Assembly (NCBI GenBank): GCA_022606425.2
Contig: JAHDVF020001334.1
Location: 124,001 to 188,000, forward strand
Length of the DNA stretch: 64,000 nt
Direction of reading: 5' to 3'
Source of the DNA: Lepidostoma basale
Lineage: Eukaryota > Arthropoda > Insecta > Trichoptera > Lepidostomatidae
In this document: positions 1 to 10,414 of the stretch, piece after piece
How the letters are laid out: the number at the start of each line of letters is the position of its first letter
How positions within the stretch are numbered: the stretch's first letter is position 1
Notes under the pieces: generated by a model
The model's database searches: none
The model's input: the letters and a program-made list of their open reading frames with translations, nothing else
What the model was told of the DNA's origin: nothing
Translations under genes and position numbers: made by a program

Positions 1-150
1 ACCCCATAAAATATATTAAAATTTCTAGAATACGGACGTTTTCATCAGTATTGTAAAAATAATTATATTAAGTAAGAATGAAACGTCTATTTTCGAATTT
101 TTATTATATTATATGAGAACGTCATGTTTCTCTGTACTAAAGCACTATTA
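1..150. repeat. H3 palindromic repeat, decayed fragments at window edge
   Basis: Bases 4-49 match the right arm of the abundant H3 palindrome (CCATAAAATATA ... CTTCTAGAA ... GACGTTTTCAT) and bases 76-150 match the left arm on the other strand (GAATGAAA, TTTTATTATAT, then a degraded GTCATGTTTC box). A further scrap of the right arm (TAAAACTTCTAGAAA) lies at 385-405. The copy is decayed and cut by the window start. Confidence 0.6.
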
Positions 151-490
151 ATCATCATTCCTATGAAATATAATAAATCATAAAGAAAACATTTATTTTT
201 ATTTTCATTCATCTTCTTTTTCTTCACCTCTTCCCGTAACTCGGGGTCAGATTTTATCGGTGAAGTAGGGCTCGTCGAAACCTCCAATGCCTTTTAACCC
301 TCGCATGTTCAACCCCCAAAGATTTATAAATTTTCATTATATGTAATGAACTTCAACCATTAAATTTAAAAAAACAAAATAAATTTATAAAACTTCTAGA
401 AAGTAGATGTTATCAATCGCATTAATGACTCTTTCATTTAAACATTATTGATATGAAGTTAAAATAAAAGTTAGATTTCTTAAAAATTCT

Positions 491-590
491 ACTAACTAAC
501 TAACTAACCATCACGCCCGTCTCCCCGAAAGGGTAGGCAGGAAGAATGGACTGCCACACTTTAACCGATGCGGCACTCCATCCTTCTCTT
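491..590 (-). mobile_element. Family A non-LTR retrotransposon, 3' end
   Basis: On the minus strand this reads VWQSILPAYPFGETGVMVS followed by a TTAG-unit tail, the signature 3' end of family A. Bases 491-508 are the tail. The match to other copies fades above about 560. A second copy of the MVS-like ending may lie at 600-625, so the fragment may be rearranged. It is non-functional. Confidence 0.7.
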
Positions 591-720
591 TTCGCCCCGC
601 GGGAGACGCGGTGTGATGGGTTGCGAACTTCATCGCCACCAATAGGCATCTCCCGCCCACATCGATAGTCCAATATCCACAAAATAAATAATATAAAATA
701 CAATGATAAAAAATAAAATA

Positions 721-1371
721 ACAAAATAAAAATAATTTAAACTTGTATAATTTTAAGATCAAAACAGTACAAACGTATTACGTGTCACAATTAACTATAA
801 AGTGCGGAAACAGTAAAATTAAAATTCTACTATTTTTTGTAAAATAACTTTCTTTCGATTTTTAAATTCGAATCGTTTCCGACCTCTGGGTTCTGGACTA
901 CGGTCTTTCTCTGCAGATACACGTATGAGGCAGACGACCTTTTTGAGGATTTTGAGAGCTTACAGGAGAGGCGTGGGACTAGTATAATGTAATATTAACA
1001 AGTAGGCCAAGGAATAGACACCAGCAGCCCGCTATCCTCCGTGTCCCGGGCGTTTTTATTTATTTATTTATCGTCTAAAGGTTCTATCGTAACAAAACAT
1101 TACGTATATAAGAAGTACGTGTTCATATATCCATCCTAAATGTGCACAACTTGTAAAAACAGCGGATCCTACACTTTTTTTACAGTCTTCCAAGTAAGTA
1201 ATACTATGTTTTTTAGGCATTCCATTTTTCATTTTATTACAAATTTAAAAGTAAACTTATATTTCTTCTATGTTACCATAACTTTGTGTTGTAGATATTT
1301 AATGTTTCGTTTTTTATATAGATACTTTGTATACTCACATTTATTAAAAAAATATATATATTTTTGTGAAT
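721..1371. other. No gene seen; weak retroelement tail
   Basis: AT-rich sequence without a supported gene. Bases 1053-1150 begin with TTTATTTATTTATTTATC and look like the minus-strand AAAT tail of a family B-like non-LTR element. Bases 860-1050 are less AT-rich and may be decayed reverse-transcriptase sequence, but I cannot place them. Confidence 0.3.
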
Positions 1372-1556
1372 GTATACTTATACTTGTATACGAATCCTGG
1401 ACTTTCACCCATGGTGGGTGGTTAATTCAAATTTAATTGTATCTCAATAGAGACGAAGACGCAAACTGGAAACTGAACATGGATGATCAAGGTGTTTACA
1501 GGACCCATGACCTGTCATTGGTTGGGTTAAGCGCACGCTTTATGTAATTATAACAT
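1372..1556 (+). repeat. F4 repeat, single arm
   Basis: This matches the arm of the long palindromes at 9697-10010 and 27785-28034. It shares CTCAATAGAGACGAAGA, the segment GACCTGTCATTGGTTGGG and GCGCACGCT. Only one arm is present, so F4 also exists as a non-palindromic unit. The outer end reads CCTGGACTTTCACCCATGG, as in the 9720 copy. Confidence 0.75.
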
Positions 1557-1885
1557 TCCCCATTCCACCTTTGTTTTTATGATCATGCATGATAACTTTT
1601 TGAAAAGTGTATATACGAGTATGTTCCAAATCTATACTTATCTTCACGTGTCAGTTTCAATTGGCCATCTATGTAGATTTGATTACACATGTCAATCTTT
1701 TTAAGATTAACCTATATAATCCACCCACTAACGCCATCTATGGAGAATGATTTTTAGCATTTAGCAAACTACTTTATTAACACAATGCGAAGGCTATCGC
1801 CTATTAGCGTATTGTTTTAGAAGCCGCCTGGAGTATTATTCCTATCTTTATGCCAAAGAATTGACCAGAATGATTACAAATATTT

Positions 1886-1918
1886 TACATGTTTCGGACT
1901 AACCAGCCCTTCATCAGT
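1886..1918 (-). ncRNA. Hammerhead-like ribozyme motif (H7, intact core)
   Basis: The minus strand reads CTGATGA, one extra A, stem II GGGCT/AGTCC with loop GGTT, then GAAAC within palindromic stem III ACATGT, then A at the predicted cleavage position. All conserved core positions (C3, U4, G5, A6, G8, A9, G12, A13, A14, A15.1, U16.1) are present. The extra base between A9 and stem II departs from the textbook hammerhead. Stem I is weak. Activity is inferred, not shown. Confidence 0.6.
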
Positions 1919-2225
1919 GATATTATATAATATAAATATTTAAAATATTATAAAATTGTTTAAAAATATTGTCAGTTTTGACAGATGTTAATAATCATTT
2001 AAAAAAAAAAATCAATAAAACATCTGTCAAAACTTTTATATTAATTTTTTTTTTAGATAATCGAATGATTTCACTGAAATATCTTGATGGAAGTTCATTT
2101 TAAATAATAATGAAATAATACGATGTTTTTTTTAACCACTTTACCCCTTTTTACTTCCACAAAAAGAAAGTAGTTAAAAAACATCGTTTTATTTAATTAT
2201 TATTTTAAATATTTATATAATATCA

Positions 2226-2256
2226 CTGATGAAGGGCTGGTTAGTCCGAACCATGT
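2226..2256 (+). ncRNA. Hammerhead-like ribozyme motif (H7, right arm, damaged)
   Basis: This is the inverted partner of the motif at 1886-1918. CTGATGA (2226-2232) and stem II are intact, but the GAAAC box reads GAACC (A15.1 replaced by C) and the stem III palindrome is interrupted. It is predicted inactive. Confidence 0.55.
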
Positions 2257-2354
2257 TTGATATTTTATTTCTTTTTATTTTTTTAAAAATAAATGTGAGT
2301 GTTGTAAGCAAAGAATATATAAAAAAGAAACAGTAAAATTGCATATTTCATTCA

Positions 2355-2690
2355 CGCGTGTCATGCCCGAATTTTGATTTCTACGACTTCTCACATTTAA
2401 AATTTGATAGATTTGTTGGTGATACGTTTTCCTCGGTTATCCTTTCTATCCTTAACATATACTTTCTTAATTTATTCTTTTCATGTGTCTTAACCATTTT
2501 TGTTACTTTTTAATTATTTTGTTCATAACACTTCCATTCGCGCTGCATTCACTTCTTAAATTTGCATTTGAAGAGAAAACATTTCTACTGCATTTATTCT
2601 ACGTTCATACTTCTTTAACCAATTCCATGTTTTACTTCTATACAAAAGGGTCGGTACACTATTGTGTACTGCCATCAAGATTATAATGTC
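2355..2690 (-). mobile_element. Family A non-LTR retrotransposon fragment
   Basis: Read on the minus strand, decayed family A C-terminal sequence runs from the MAVHN-like segment (2690) through the NKIIK and FGHM-type regions to the RGRPRKTW-like block near 2430. There are many frameshifts. It lies head to head with the plus-strand copy that begins near 2908, leaving about 220 bp of unassigned AT-rich DNA between them. Confidence 0.65.
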
Positions 2691-2907
2691 TAATTGTATT
2701 AATTATCGACCCCTACCACAAAAATATTCGAAGACATCGACAAAAGGTTTATCACACATTGATTATACCTGTCCCAATCCTTCAGTAATTACCTTCAGTA
2801 AAACGAAATATTTAAAAAAATATATGAGTATCATCACCATATTACCAGGTATACAATCTTACATTAGAGATTGTATAATATTTTTTTATAACATGGATTC
2901 CAATAGT

Positions 2908-3430
2908 TAGTGTGTGTGGTGCACTCAAAGTCATTACCGCAAATAGAAATATATCGACTAAATCAAAGATGGCAGTGCACAATGGAGTTCTAGTGCCGAC
3001 CCTGATGTATGGAAGTGAAGCTTGGAGTTGGCAGAAGGGATGAAAATAGGATAAACGCCGAAGAAATGAGGTCACTAAGAAGAATTTGTAGAAAAACTAA
3101 TGAAGTAAGAAATCTAATGATGAAGTAAGAAATGAATGTAAGGCGGATCAATAAGATGATTTGAATGAGGGAAGAATGGTTAAAAGATATATACAAGTAA
3201 TGTGAATGGAAAAAGAAATCGAGGTAGGCCAAGGAAGACATGGCATGACCAAATTAATGAATTAATGAAAAGCGGCCATGTTCGGAGTAGGAACAATCGA
3301 CGAGCGTGCATGTCACGATGTGTAAATGTAGAAGAGGCGCAAGAGTTATGTCAGGATAGAACAATGTGGCGATCCGTTCTCTCTGCTTTTCCTTTTCGGG
3401 GAAACGGCGTGATGGTTAGTTAGTGTGTAA
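2908..3430 (+). mobile_element. Family A non-LTR retrotransposon, 3' part
   Basis: The translation gives a GALKVI-like segment (2920), KMAVHNGVLVPTLMYGSEAW (2970-3035), RGRPRKTWHDQINE, RSRNNRRACMSRCVNVEEA and WRSVLSAFPF, ending at GGTTAGTTAG (3414-3423). This is the region after the reverse transcriptase core. The copy is 5'-truncated, and a deletion between about 3090 and 3180 removes part of the FGHME block. The last 73 codons (3202-3423) remain open. Confidence 0.85.
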
Positions 3431-3829
3431 ACAATTGTTCGTTTTATATTATGAACAATTTTAACAATCGTATATTAAGTCGTGTATTTTTTCCTTTTTA
3501 TTTTTGAACTTTGTTTTTATTAAATTAAGTTAAGGGATGTTATATCAGAACTGGGCTAGTAATAATTGAATTAAGCAGAATGGCTGCCTGGCCAGCCCCG
3601 GCGGACCGGAAAGGAAGTGCTATATCCGGTCCCCTAAAGCTCTCACTTCCGGTCGCTATGTGAATGCTGCGCGCAAGTGTTTTAGGAAGCTGTCTCTACA
3701 AAAATAAAGCGCAGGAAATGTACGATTGCTGGAATAATCCGCACGTTAGAGAATTTTTCACTAGCATTTGTGGTACAATCTGATGGGGCATTTTGTTGTA
3801 GTACATAAGAGAGTTAAAATCAACAAAAC
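3431..3829. other. No gene seen
   Basis: This stretch has no recognised repeat or coding sequence. Bases 3590-3660 are GC-richer (GCCTGGCCAGCCCCGGCGG and two CCGGTC motifs) and may be a decayed element end. Confidence 0.3.
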
Positions 3830-3905
3830 ATCGCCCAGTTTCTCCGGAGGGGTAGGCAGAGAGAATAGACTGCCACACTACTTTATCCCGACAAACTGAC
3901 GACTT
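3830..3905 (-). mobile_element. Family A 3' end remnant
   Basis: The minus strand reads VVWQSILSAYPSGETG, the family A terminus, with no tail repeat. Only about 75 bp is recognisable. Confidence 0.7.
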
Positions 3906-3937
3906 TTGTGACAGAGAAGCGAGAGCTATGACTGCCA

Positions 3938-3998
3938 CACCGAAGGTGCCGAGTAAGATTCAAATTGTATAAAGTAATTGGGCTTAAACGACCTGTTG
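3938..3998 (+). mobile_element. SINE S1, 3' end only
   Basis: It shares AATTGTATA.AGTAATTGGG and AAACGACCTGTTGT with the 3' end of the tRNA-derived SINE at 63271-63515. The tRNA-like head is absent. Confidence 0.6.
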
Positions 3999-4079
3999 TA
4001 TAGGGTGTTTTATTTAACGTATACAATACATATTAAAAAAAAACACATTAAAATAATGTTAATGTCTATGATTTTGGCT

Positions 4080-4364
4080 TTATTTAATATATAATTTTAC
4101 GCCATTATTGTTTAAATATGATCTCGGGCATATGAGCGCCACGGCTAGCTCGAATGAAGCGCAATCGTGAAGTCCAATTTTCGACAATTGTCGTCTTTGT
4201 GGATGCGTATTATCCACTAGAGTGTACATGGTGCGAAAATGATCCATGGTCTTCCGAATAACTTGCTCGGATGGACGATTATGTCGACCGTAAAATGGAC
4301 GTCGTGCACGATAAGTTTGGCGAACTGAACCATGATTTAAAAAAAAAGACGTTAGTCTATTCAT
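4080..4364 (-). pseudogene. DNA-transposase N-terminal (DUF4817-like HTH) fragment
   Basis: The 94-codon minus-strand ORF contains SVRQTYRARRPFYGRHNRPS and EQVIRKTMDHF. This resembles the helix-turn-helix region found at the N-terminus of many insect transposase-like proteins (DUF4817: RTYRA..YGRHNRP.E..IR..V..F). No catalytic DDE region follows; it runs into AT-rich DNA at 4080. Assignment is from memory of the family pattern. No terminal inverted repeat is seen, so the parent element is unknown. Confidence 0.6.
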
Positions 4365-4552
4365 GGTAAAATGGCAAAACGTACTGACTACAAATCAACT
4401 ATCAACTGTCAAATTGACAGTCTGTATAAATAATGTTGCCAGTTTAAAAACCAAACCTCTAAAAAAAAAACCTAATTATAAAAACACATGGAAAACATAT
4501 AATAGAATACACGGAAACATGGGAATCTTTATAGTTTCCTCCATATTCATAC

Positions 4553-4880
4553 AGCGAGTCTTATACATTATTGCCATAGATTGTTTTATCTCCCACGATG
4601 CAGAATTAACCTGCCAATGGTTATGCCGGTAGGTAGAGCAATATTTTTTGCCAAATCGTGTAATCTCGGAGGTCGACGTATTTAGTGATAGTGTAGTTGA
4701 CCTGTGGGAGGCGTTGTCTCTGTCATTGTTATAATTGTGAGTTCATAATATTATTTCATTATGTGTTATTTACTATTGTATCTCAAACTTTTTGTTAATA
4801 ATATTATGTATCATTGGTGTATCGGAATGTAGTTCTGTGATGCTTTTGCTATGTTTAAATAAATAAATAAATGAAATAAG
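4553..4880 (+). mobile_element. Family B (Jockey-like) non-LTR retrotransposon, 3' end
   Basis: The plus strand carries a short stretch related to the family B C-terminus (NLPMV-like, GRAI) followed by a 3' UTR and a tail of AAAT units (4857-4872). It resembles the minus-strand copy at 30888-31830 and lies almost tail to tail with the next minus-strand copy. It is heavily 5'-truncated. Confidence 0.6.
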
Positions 4881-4914
4881 TATAACAATTCTTTAACTTA
4901 ACATACTTTATGAA

Positions 4915-5398
4915 AGCCGTCGATCTCCGAGGAGACCGCGTTCAGCATATTAATTGCTCTTCCCACCGGTGTCACCAGAGGCAGGTTGGTTCTGGCGGCC
5001 GGTAGATATTCAATTTCAATTTCAATTTATTCAAAAAAATTATAAACATTACAGAAACACATCCAAATCGTTTATAATCACAAAAATAAAATTAACAATT
5101 TAAAAAAACATATTTACAAATAATATAACAAGAAAACAAATAAGAGTAAGTCAGAAAAAAGAAAAACAGAGGACAATTTAAAAAAAAAAAAAATCAGGGA
5201 CAAAAAGCCGAACATCCTCCAGCACGGCCGAGTTGTCGAAATATCCCCTGAGTAATCTAAAGAAATGGGTCATGAGATGCCCATCTCTTCGAATCTGCAG
5301 AGAATTGGTCCCGAGCATTCCCAAAAGAAATGCCGTGGGATAGAGCCACGGATAGCTACCATACTCCCTCATGTAGAGGTACCTAAGATTTTTTTTAA
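4915..5398 (-). mobile_element. Family B non-LTR retrotransposon fragment with inserted 3' UTR
   Basis: The minus strand encodes MREYGSYPWLYPTAFLLGML and FFRLLRGYFDNSAVL (5178-5372), the family B C-terminus, then NLPLVTPVGR-like coding at 4970-5000. Between them, 5008-5190 is a foreign A-rich insertion starting CAATTTCAATTTCAATTTA, which looks like the tail of another non-LTR element. The copy at 55928-56486 lacks this insertion, which supports it being secondary. Confidence 0.7.
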
Positions 5399-5499
5399 GG
5401 CTTTTGCCGTCTATTCATCGTAGTACTTTCATCTCGTTGACGTTGATGTCATAGGTAACTAAAATTATTATTTTTGTTAAAATATAAAAGTCATGCAAT

Positions 5500-5690
5500 A
5501 AGTCCTGCGTGAATGGGGGGCGGGCCTAGGGATTGTTTGAGCGAAGCTGACGAAGGGGCGCCGCTGCGTTCTTTAACAGCTTCGGGTAAGCGGCGGCTAA
5601 CCTTCTATGTCTTTATTTAACTGTTAGTTTGTTCATTTTGCAGTTGTATTAACAATCACTGTATGTTACCCTACAATAAATAAATGAAGG
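5500..5690 (+). mobile_element. Non-LTR retrotransposon 3' UTR (B2-like)
   Basis: It ends ATGTTACCCTACAATAAATA, matching the 3' terminus of the plus-strand element at 29850-30575 (ATGTTACCCTAAATAAATA). The body is relatively GC-rich (GGGGGGCGGGCC, GGGGCGCCGC). No coding sequence remains. Confidence 0.5.
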
Positions 5691-5699
5691 ATTAATATG

Positions 5700-6188
5700 T
5701 CAATGTCTCAATCACTGTACCAGAAGCAAAATATTTTTGATTTTGATTAGAATTTCTTATAATTTGTATGCTTCTGTTTTTCTGTTATTATAATAATTTA
5801 AAGGTTTATCGTGTATGGTACCATATACAAGAATTTTCTCTGTAAAACCCAGTTGCTAGGGGTAAGCTAATGTAAATAAATAATCTCACACCGAATGTTA
5901 AGCCGCGATAATGTTGCCAAATACAGTGGAACTCTAAAATTCGTTGTTAATCCATCCCCTAGGAAAGGATGAATATTAAAAAGGACGAATATCGAAAAAC
6001 TCTTCCCACAGGAATGAACAAAATATGATTTAATTTGATCCCAGCCTCGAATTTTGCTATAAATATATTATTTCAGAATTTTTTTAGACCATAAGTGGCC
6101 ACTGACAGGCAGTTTATAGAAATCTTACTCAAATAAGAAGTTTAAAGTTCTCTTAGACGATTGGGTTTTAAATATGCATACGATTAAT
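5700..6188. other. No gene seen
   Basis: AT-rich DNA. Bases 5920-6010 (GTGGAACTCTAAAATTCG ... GGACGAATATCG) share words with 7490-7550 (GGACGAATA) and may come from the same unrecognised old repeat. Confidence 0.3.
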
Positions 6189-6591
6189 GGTCCATTTACA
6201 CTGGACAGTTATTAGCCGATACCGACACGTCATGCGTTTGCGTTAAGCAAATAATCGTTTTGTTTGTTTTGATGGTGTCTTGTTACTTTTAATTAATGCC
6301 GATTACGTTCATATTTTATTTAAATTCCGAAATAATCGCCTTCTCCTCGGTGAATTTAAATGGTAGTAAAAACGGTATTCCGTAAAAAAGAATTATTTAC
6401 TGTAGGAAACACATCCTGAAAAATATTGATCATTTTTATTAAGTGTCAATTTTATGTAGGTAGGTGCTTTCTTCGGCAACCCCCGACGGCGATTTTATTA
6501 TAGCATTTGAGATAACGAGTCAGTGAGATTCAAGGCTATTTATATCGTGAAGTGTCGGTATCGGCTTATGAGTGTCCAGTGTAAATGGACC
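6189..6591. mobile_element. MITE-like element with about 40-bp terminal inverted repeats
   Basis: The left end GGTCCATTTACACTGGACA plus GCCGATACCGACAC (6189-6228) is inverted at the right end as GTGTCGGTATCGGC plus GTGTCCAGTGTAAATGGACC (6552-6591). The 400-bp interior has no coding potential. No clear target-site duplication is visible, so superfamily is undetermined. The arms still match at nearly all positions, suggesting fairly recent activity. Confidence 0.75.
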
Positions 6592-6619
6592 TCAAGGGAA
6601 ACAAACAAAGAAAACAAAC

Positions 6620-6925
6620 AATGAAAGGGACATTAAGATCGCTTGGACAAACGGGATCAAAAGAAGAAATATTGATAAAGAAAGTATGTGTTAATGATGT
6701 AAACGGAATAAGAAAGAGACGAAGACCGAGGAAAACATGGCACTTTCAAATAAATTAAATATTAAATATCGGCCACGCGAAGAGTCGGAGAAATAGACGC
6801 GCGTGCATGACACGAAGTTTAAATGTTCAGGAATCGAGAGAAGTATGTCAAAAAATAACAGTGTGGCGGTCCATTCTTTTGCTTACCCCTCTGAAGAGAC
6901 GGTGTGACGGTTAGTTAGTTTCTTT
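6620..6925 (+). mobile_element. Family A non-LTR retrotransposon, 3' end
   Basis: It translates to decayed VNDVNGI, RRPRKTWH, AKSRRNRRACMTRS and VWRSILLLTPLK-like pieces and ends GACGGTTAGTTAGTT. It is directly followed by a second same-strand copy, so the two may have arisen from insertion next to the old tail. Confidence 0.8.
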
Positions 6926-6927
6926 TA

Positions 6928-7380
6928 TCCATTATCCTTATGTATGGAAGCGAAGCATGGAACTGGCAAAAGAAGGATGAAAGTAGAATAAATGTAGTAG
7001 AAGTGAGATCTCTTAGACGAATGTGTAATACTCTGTGTATGATAAAGTGTCGAATGAAAATATAAAAAGTGAATATAATATGGTTTGGAGACATGGAAAG
7101 AATGAATGAAGAAAGAGTGGTTAAAAAGTATATGTTAACGATGTAAATGGAACCAGAAATAGAGGAACACCGAGGAAAACATGGCACGATCAAATAAATC
7201 AAATATTGAATGTCGGCCATATGAGGAGTCAGAGAAATCGACGCACGTGCATGACACGATTTATGAATGTTGAGGAAGCGAGAGAAATATGTCTGGAAAG
7301 AAAAGTGTGGCAGTCCATTCTTTCGGCCTACCCTTTCGGGGAGACGGCGTGATGGTTAGTTAGTAGTTAGTTTTATTTAA
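6928..7380 (+). mobile_element. Family A non-LTR retrotransposon, 3' end
   Basis: It starts in LMYGSEAWNWQKKDESRI and runs through FGDMERMNEE, NRGTPRKTWHDQINQ, RSQRNRRTCMTRFMNVEEAR and VWQSILSAYPFGETA to a TTAG tail at 7351-7373. It contains at least one internal deletion (about 7070). It belongs to the TTAG-tailed A subgroup. Confidence 0.85.
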
Positions 7381-7979
7381 TAATAGAAAAAAATAACTCG
7401 AAAACAGTTAATTGTTTAAATAATAACCTGGTCAAAATGATTTCTCTTGATGGAAGTTAATTTTTAATAAACAAAAAAAATCTAAAATACCCAGGACGAA
7501 TAAACTACATAGACTGATATTAGGATGGACGAATACTGTAGATTCGCTGTACTGAATCACCTTGTACATATGTATCTTCATAACATCGAGTAAGTGCAAA
7601 GTTTTATTCTACATAGTAACACTAATATCACTTTAAACTTTGAGGAATTGTAGAAGCCACTTTACATTAGCTCACTTCGTTAACTTTACTGATTTCATCA
7701 CTGCCTGTGTGTACCCTTTAGGCCACGGAGCTTTAGTCGCAAACAAGGTTCGAAAATTGTCACAACAGTTAAGTGATTCCTTTAAAATATATAGAAATAA
7801 TTACTGTTATTTTATCAAATATACATTTACCAATATAAAACATTCATTTTGAATACACAAAAAACTAACAATACTGATTCTGTATCTAATAAGGTAGGTG
7901 TTGTTTAAAAAGAAGCAAACATTAATTAATTAATTATAATGATGATTTGTATATTAAGTGCGCCGTTTTGTTAAATCAA
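7381..7979. other. No gene seen
   Basis: AT-rich. The 70-codon plus-strand ORF at 7640-7852 has no recognisable motif and I do not treat it as a gene. Confidence 0.3.
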
Positions 7980-8272
7980 TTACTCCAAGGGCGCACTAGG
8001 AAATGACTGACCGAACAGTGCAGTCTTCAGATGTTTCTTAAATTTAACGTCACTATCCTCATACTTAATACTAACATGGAGGCTATTCCGCGCCAACGGA
8101 CCCGCAACGCTGAAAGCACGATCATAGAAACATGCTTTATTGGCTCTGACTGGAATCGCTATGTTGTTTGCACTTGTTTCTACTGATCGGAGTGAACGTT
8201 GCCTCTCCGTTGGCATGGGTGTCACGCAGAGGTCCGATTGTTGTGACGAATATAAATTGAACTTATAATTAA
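7980..8272 (-). mobile_element. CR1/L2/Rex-type non-LTR reverse-transcriptase C-terminus
   Basis: The minus-strand translation holds FYDRAFSVAGPLARNSLHVS and FKKHLKTALF, the recurrent C-terminal ending of CR1/L2/Rex-like non-LTR polyproteins (RxFSVAGPxLWNSLP ... FKxxLKTxLF). The reading frame is open from 8354 to 7980. The conserved W of WNSLP is R. Upstream it abuts SINE S2, so the 5' part is missing. Confidence 0.75.
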
Positions 8273-8273
8273 A

Positions 8274-8450
8274 CTTCGGTGGTAGTGTAGGGGATAAAAG
8301 CTTGGTTCCTGATCCATTCGACTTAGGTTCAAGCCTGGACACAACCCAATTCATTTTGCATAATAATGAGTTATTTTACTCTAAAATAAAATTGTAAAAT
8401 AAATTCCAATACCATTACTTTAAATCATTAGTGTCAGTCTTTTTAAATAA
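8274..8450 (+). mobile_element. SINE S2 (tRNA-derived)
   Basis: The head resembles a tRNA gene, with an A-box-like GGTAGTGTAGGGGAT (8281-8295) and a B box AGGTTCAAGCC (about 8325-8336). The body (AATAATGAG, AAAATTGTAAAATAAATTCC, TTAGTGTCAGTCTTTTT) is shared with 23774-23955. It ends in an A/T-rich run. Confidence 0.75.
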
Positions 8451-8544
8451 ATGAATAAAAAACTTATATAGTAAGTTTTGCTTACGACTGGGTTTCAATT
8501 CAATATACTTCCTTTCTATGTACGAAAAATCACCGTATATCATA

Positions 8545-8755
8545 ACATTTATTGTTTCTTTAACAATGATGTAAAACTCCATATAAAATATTTAAAATGA
8601 ATGAAAATCTCTGTTTTAGACAAGTTTTATTGCATTTTTGAATGACATCTTTCGCCTGTCTAAAGCATTGTCAAATGTTTGATTATGGCTTAGACAAGGG
8701 AAACATGTCATTCAAAAAATATAATAAAACTTCTAGAAAACAGAAATATGTACAG
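8545..8755. repeat. H3 palindromic repeat
   Basis: Order of parts: TTGTTTCTTTAACAATGATG, CTCTGTTTTAGA, AATGACATCTTTCGCCTG, centre TTTGATTATGG, then GGGAAACATGTCATTC and AAACTTCTAGAAAACAG. The arms are imperfect. The right arm keeps the GAAAC-ACATGTC segment, but its upstream core reads TTGATTA instead of CTGANGA. Confidence 0.75.
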
Positions 8756-8834
8756 TATATAAGTGTTACAAGAGCTAATAGTTAAATTTGAATAGCACGT
8801 TTTCCTTACAAATGGACTTTTTTAATTCAATATT

Positions 8835-9015
8835 ATCCTTATTTATTGTTTCTTGAACAATGGTGTAAAACTCCATATTAAATTGATACGAATGAAAACG
8901 TCTCTTTTCTAGAAGTTTTAATATCACGAATGACATGTATCACCTTTCTAACGCATTATGAAACATTTGATAAAGCCATAGAAAGGCGAAACATGTCATT
9001 ATCATAAATTACTTT
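8835..9015. repeat. H3 palindromic repeat
   Basis: A second H3 copy about 90 bp after the first. It has TTATTGTTTCTTGAACAATG, GAATGAAAACGTCTC, AATGACATGTATC in the left arm and AGGCGAAACATGTCATTATC in the right arm. The right outer half is lost. Confidence 0.75.
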
Positions 9016-9696
9016 GATGATGATCCATTTGCATAATTTAAACGAAAAAAAATTCATTACCTCAACGTAGCAATAATGTCGAAGAATTTGAATTTTTGAG
9101 AAAAAATACACATTTCTGTATATATTATGTACGTATGTTTTATATTATACGTGTACGGGAGTAAAATTAAGCTCCGTGATCAACCGAAAGCTCAACGTTG
9201 TAATCTTCCCGAGTTCATAAAAGCTTCTCGTGCAAAATAACTAGGTGCGAGGCTTAATTAAAAATGACGTCATCTAGTTAATATTACACGCGATTATTAC
9301 TGGCCAGCTACTGGGTGCGCCAAACAAAGTGGTGCCCAGACACACATATGTGTACTCTTAAGGAATTTGGAGTAGTTACGTAATATGATATGTTGGAAAA
9401 AAATCTACCGAAAAATGATATAACTTGGGGTACAGCAAATAAAAAAAAAACATATATTTTTATATATTGTATATTATTTTCACTATATCTCACGATAGAA
9501 ATTATTATTTATAATTATTCCTCTAGATCATAGGTTTCCAAACTTTTCTGGCCAGCCGCCCCCTCTACACGAAGATTGTAAACCTTTATTAATGTGCTGT
9601 GAAAGTCTCTGCAAATTATACAGTACTAGATTTCGCCTGGAGGTGTCTCTCCAATTTTATGCCTACTTGCACCAGTTTATTTTGTACAACAACATT
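9016..9696. other. No gene seen; possible hAT end scrap
   Basis: Mostly unassigned. Bases 9528-9565 (TAGGTTTCCAAACTTTTCTG, then GCCGCCCCCTC) resemble the terminal region of Buster-like hAT elements, but no partner end is visible. Confidence 0.3.
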
Positions 9697-10010
9697 TTGA
9701 ATGTATACAAATTCTTGTAGTACTGGATTTCACCCATCGCGGATAAATTATTTTTATTTTATAAGGATTAATTGTACCTCAATAGAGACGAAGATGCAAA
9801 TTGTTTTCTGGGAACAGAAGGTGGTTTCAGTGGTGGTCGTAAGAAGGGCGGAATGGGGAATGCTGTTAAACATAAAGCGATTGCTCAACCCAACCAATGA
9901 CAGGTCATAAGTCCTGTAAGCGCCTTGGCCACCACCTTCTGTTCCCAGAAAACAATTTGCATCTTCGTCTCTATTGATTGAGATACAATTAATTCTTATA
10001 AAATATATTT
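9697..10010. repeat. F4 long palindrome
   Basis: The left arm (CTCAATAGAGACGAAGATGC, TTTTCTGGGAACAGAAGGTGG) is inverted in the right arm (CCACCTTCTGTTCCCAGAAA, GCATCTTCGTCTCTATTGA). The centre holds TTGCTCAACCCAACC and the shared GACAGGTCATAAGTCCTG. Transcripts would fold into a long hairpin. There is no coding content. Confidence 0.85.
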
Positions 10011-10414
10011 AAATTTTTTAATTCAAATAAAATAACATTTTAATATCATCCAATTTAATGTAGATCTGAATGTAATGGGATCTTTCAGTTCAATTTTCAT
10101 CCACTTTCCAAACTACCGAAATATGTTATTTTTTCGCACACGTGATAAAAATTGTTACAATACACACAATAACAAAATTAACCAATATTAAAGTTTAATT
10201 TGCCTTATTATTGCAAGATTAGCAGCATGTTTTTTTCCCAGGGTTACAAAAACAAACTACAACAAAAATCATATTAAATGTTTGTTATTAAATGATTCAA
10301 ATAGTATTTAAAATTATTTTTAATAAGGTACATAAAAGTAAAACCACAAATTAAGTGCTCTATAATAAAATGATTTAAAACCAAATTACCACCTGAATAA
10401 AATATTAATGCAAT

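Larger units (their letters stand above)
1840..2275. repeat. H7 palindromic repeat with nested hairpins
   Basis: Inverted arms at about 1886-1930 and 2213-2258 share ATATCACTGATGAAGGGC and GGTTAGTCCGAA. The interior holds two further inverted repeats: GTTTTGACAGATGTT at about 1974 against AACATCTGTCAAAAC at about 2018, and AAATAATAATGAAAT ... CGATGTTTTTT around 2100-2207. Each outer arm carries a hammerhead-like motif, listed separately. Confidence 0.8.

Noticed and set aside
4363..4632. 89-codon plus ORF as a gene
   Set aside because: No domain; it overlaps the family B 3' end and the start of the antisense transposase fragment.
8281..8340. A tRNA gene
   Set aside because: Same reasoning; the downstream body is shared with 23774-23955, so it is SINE S2.
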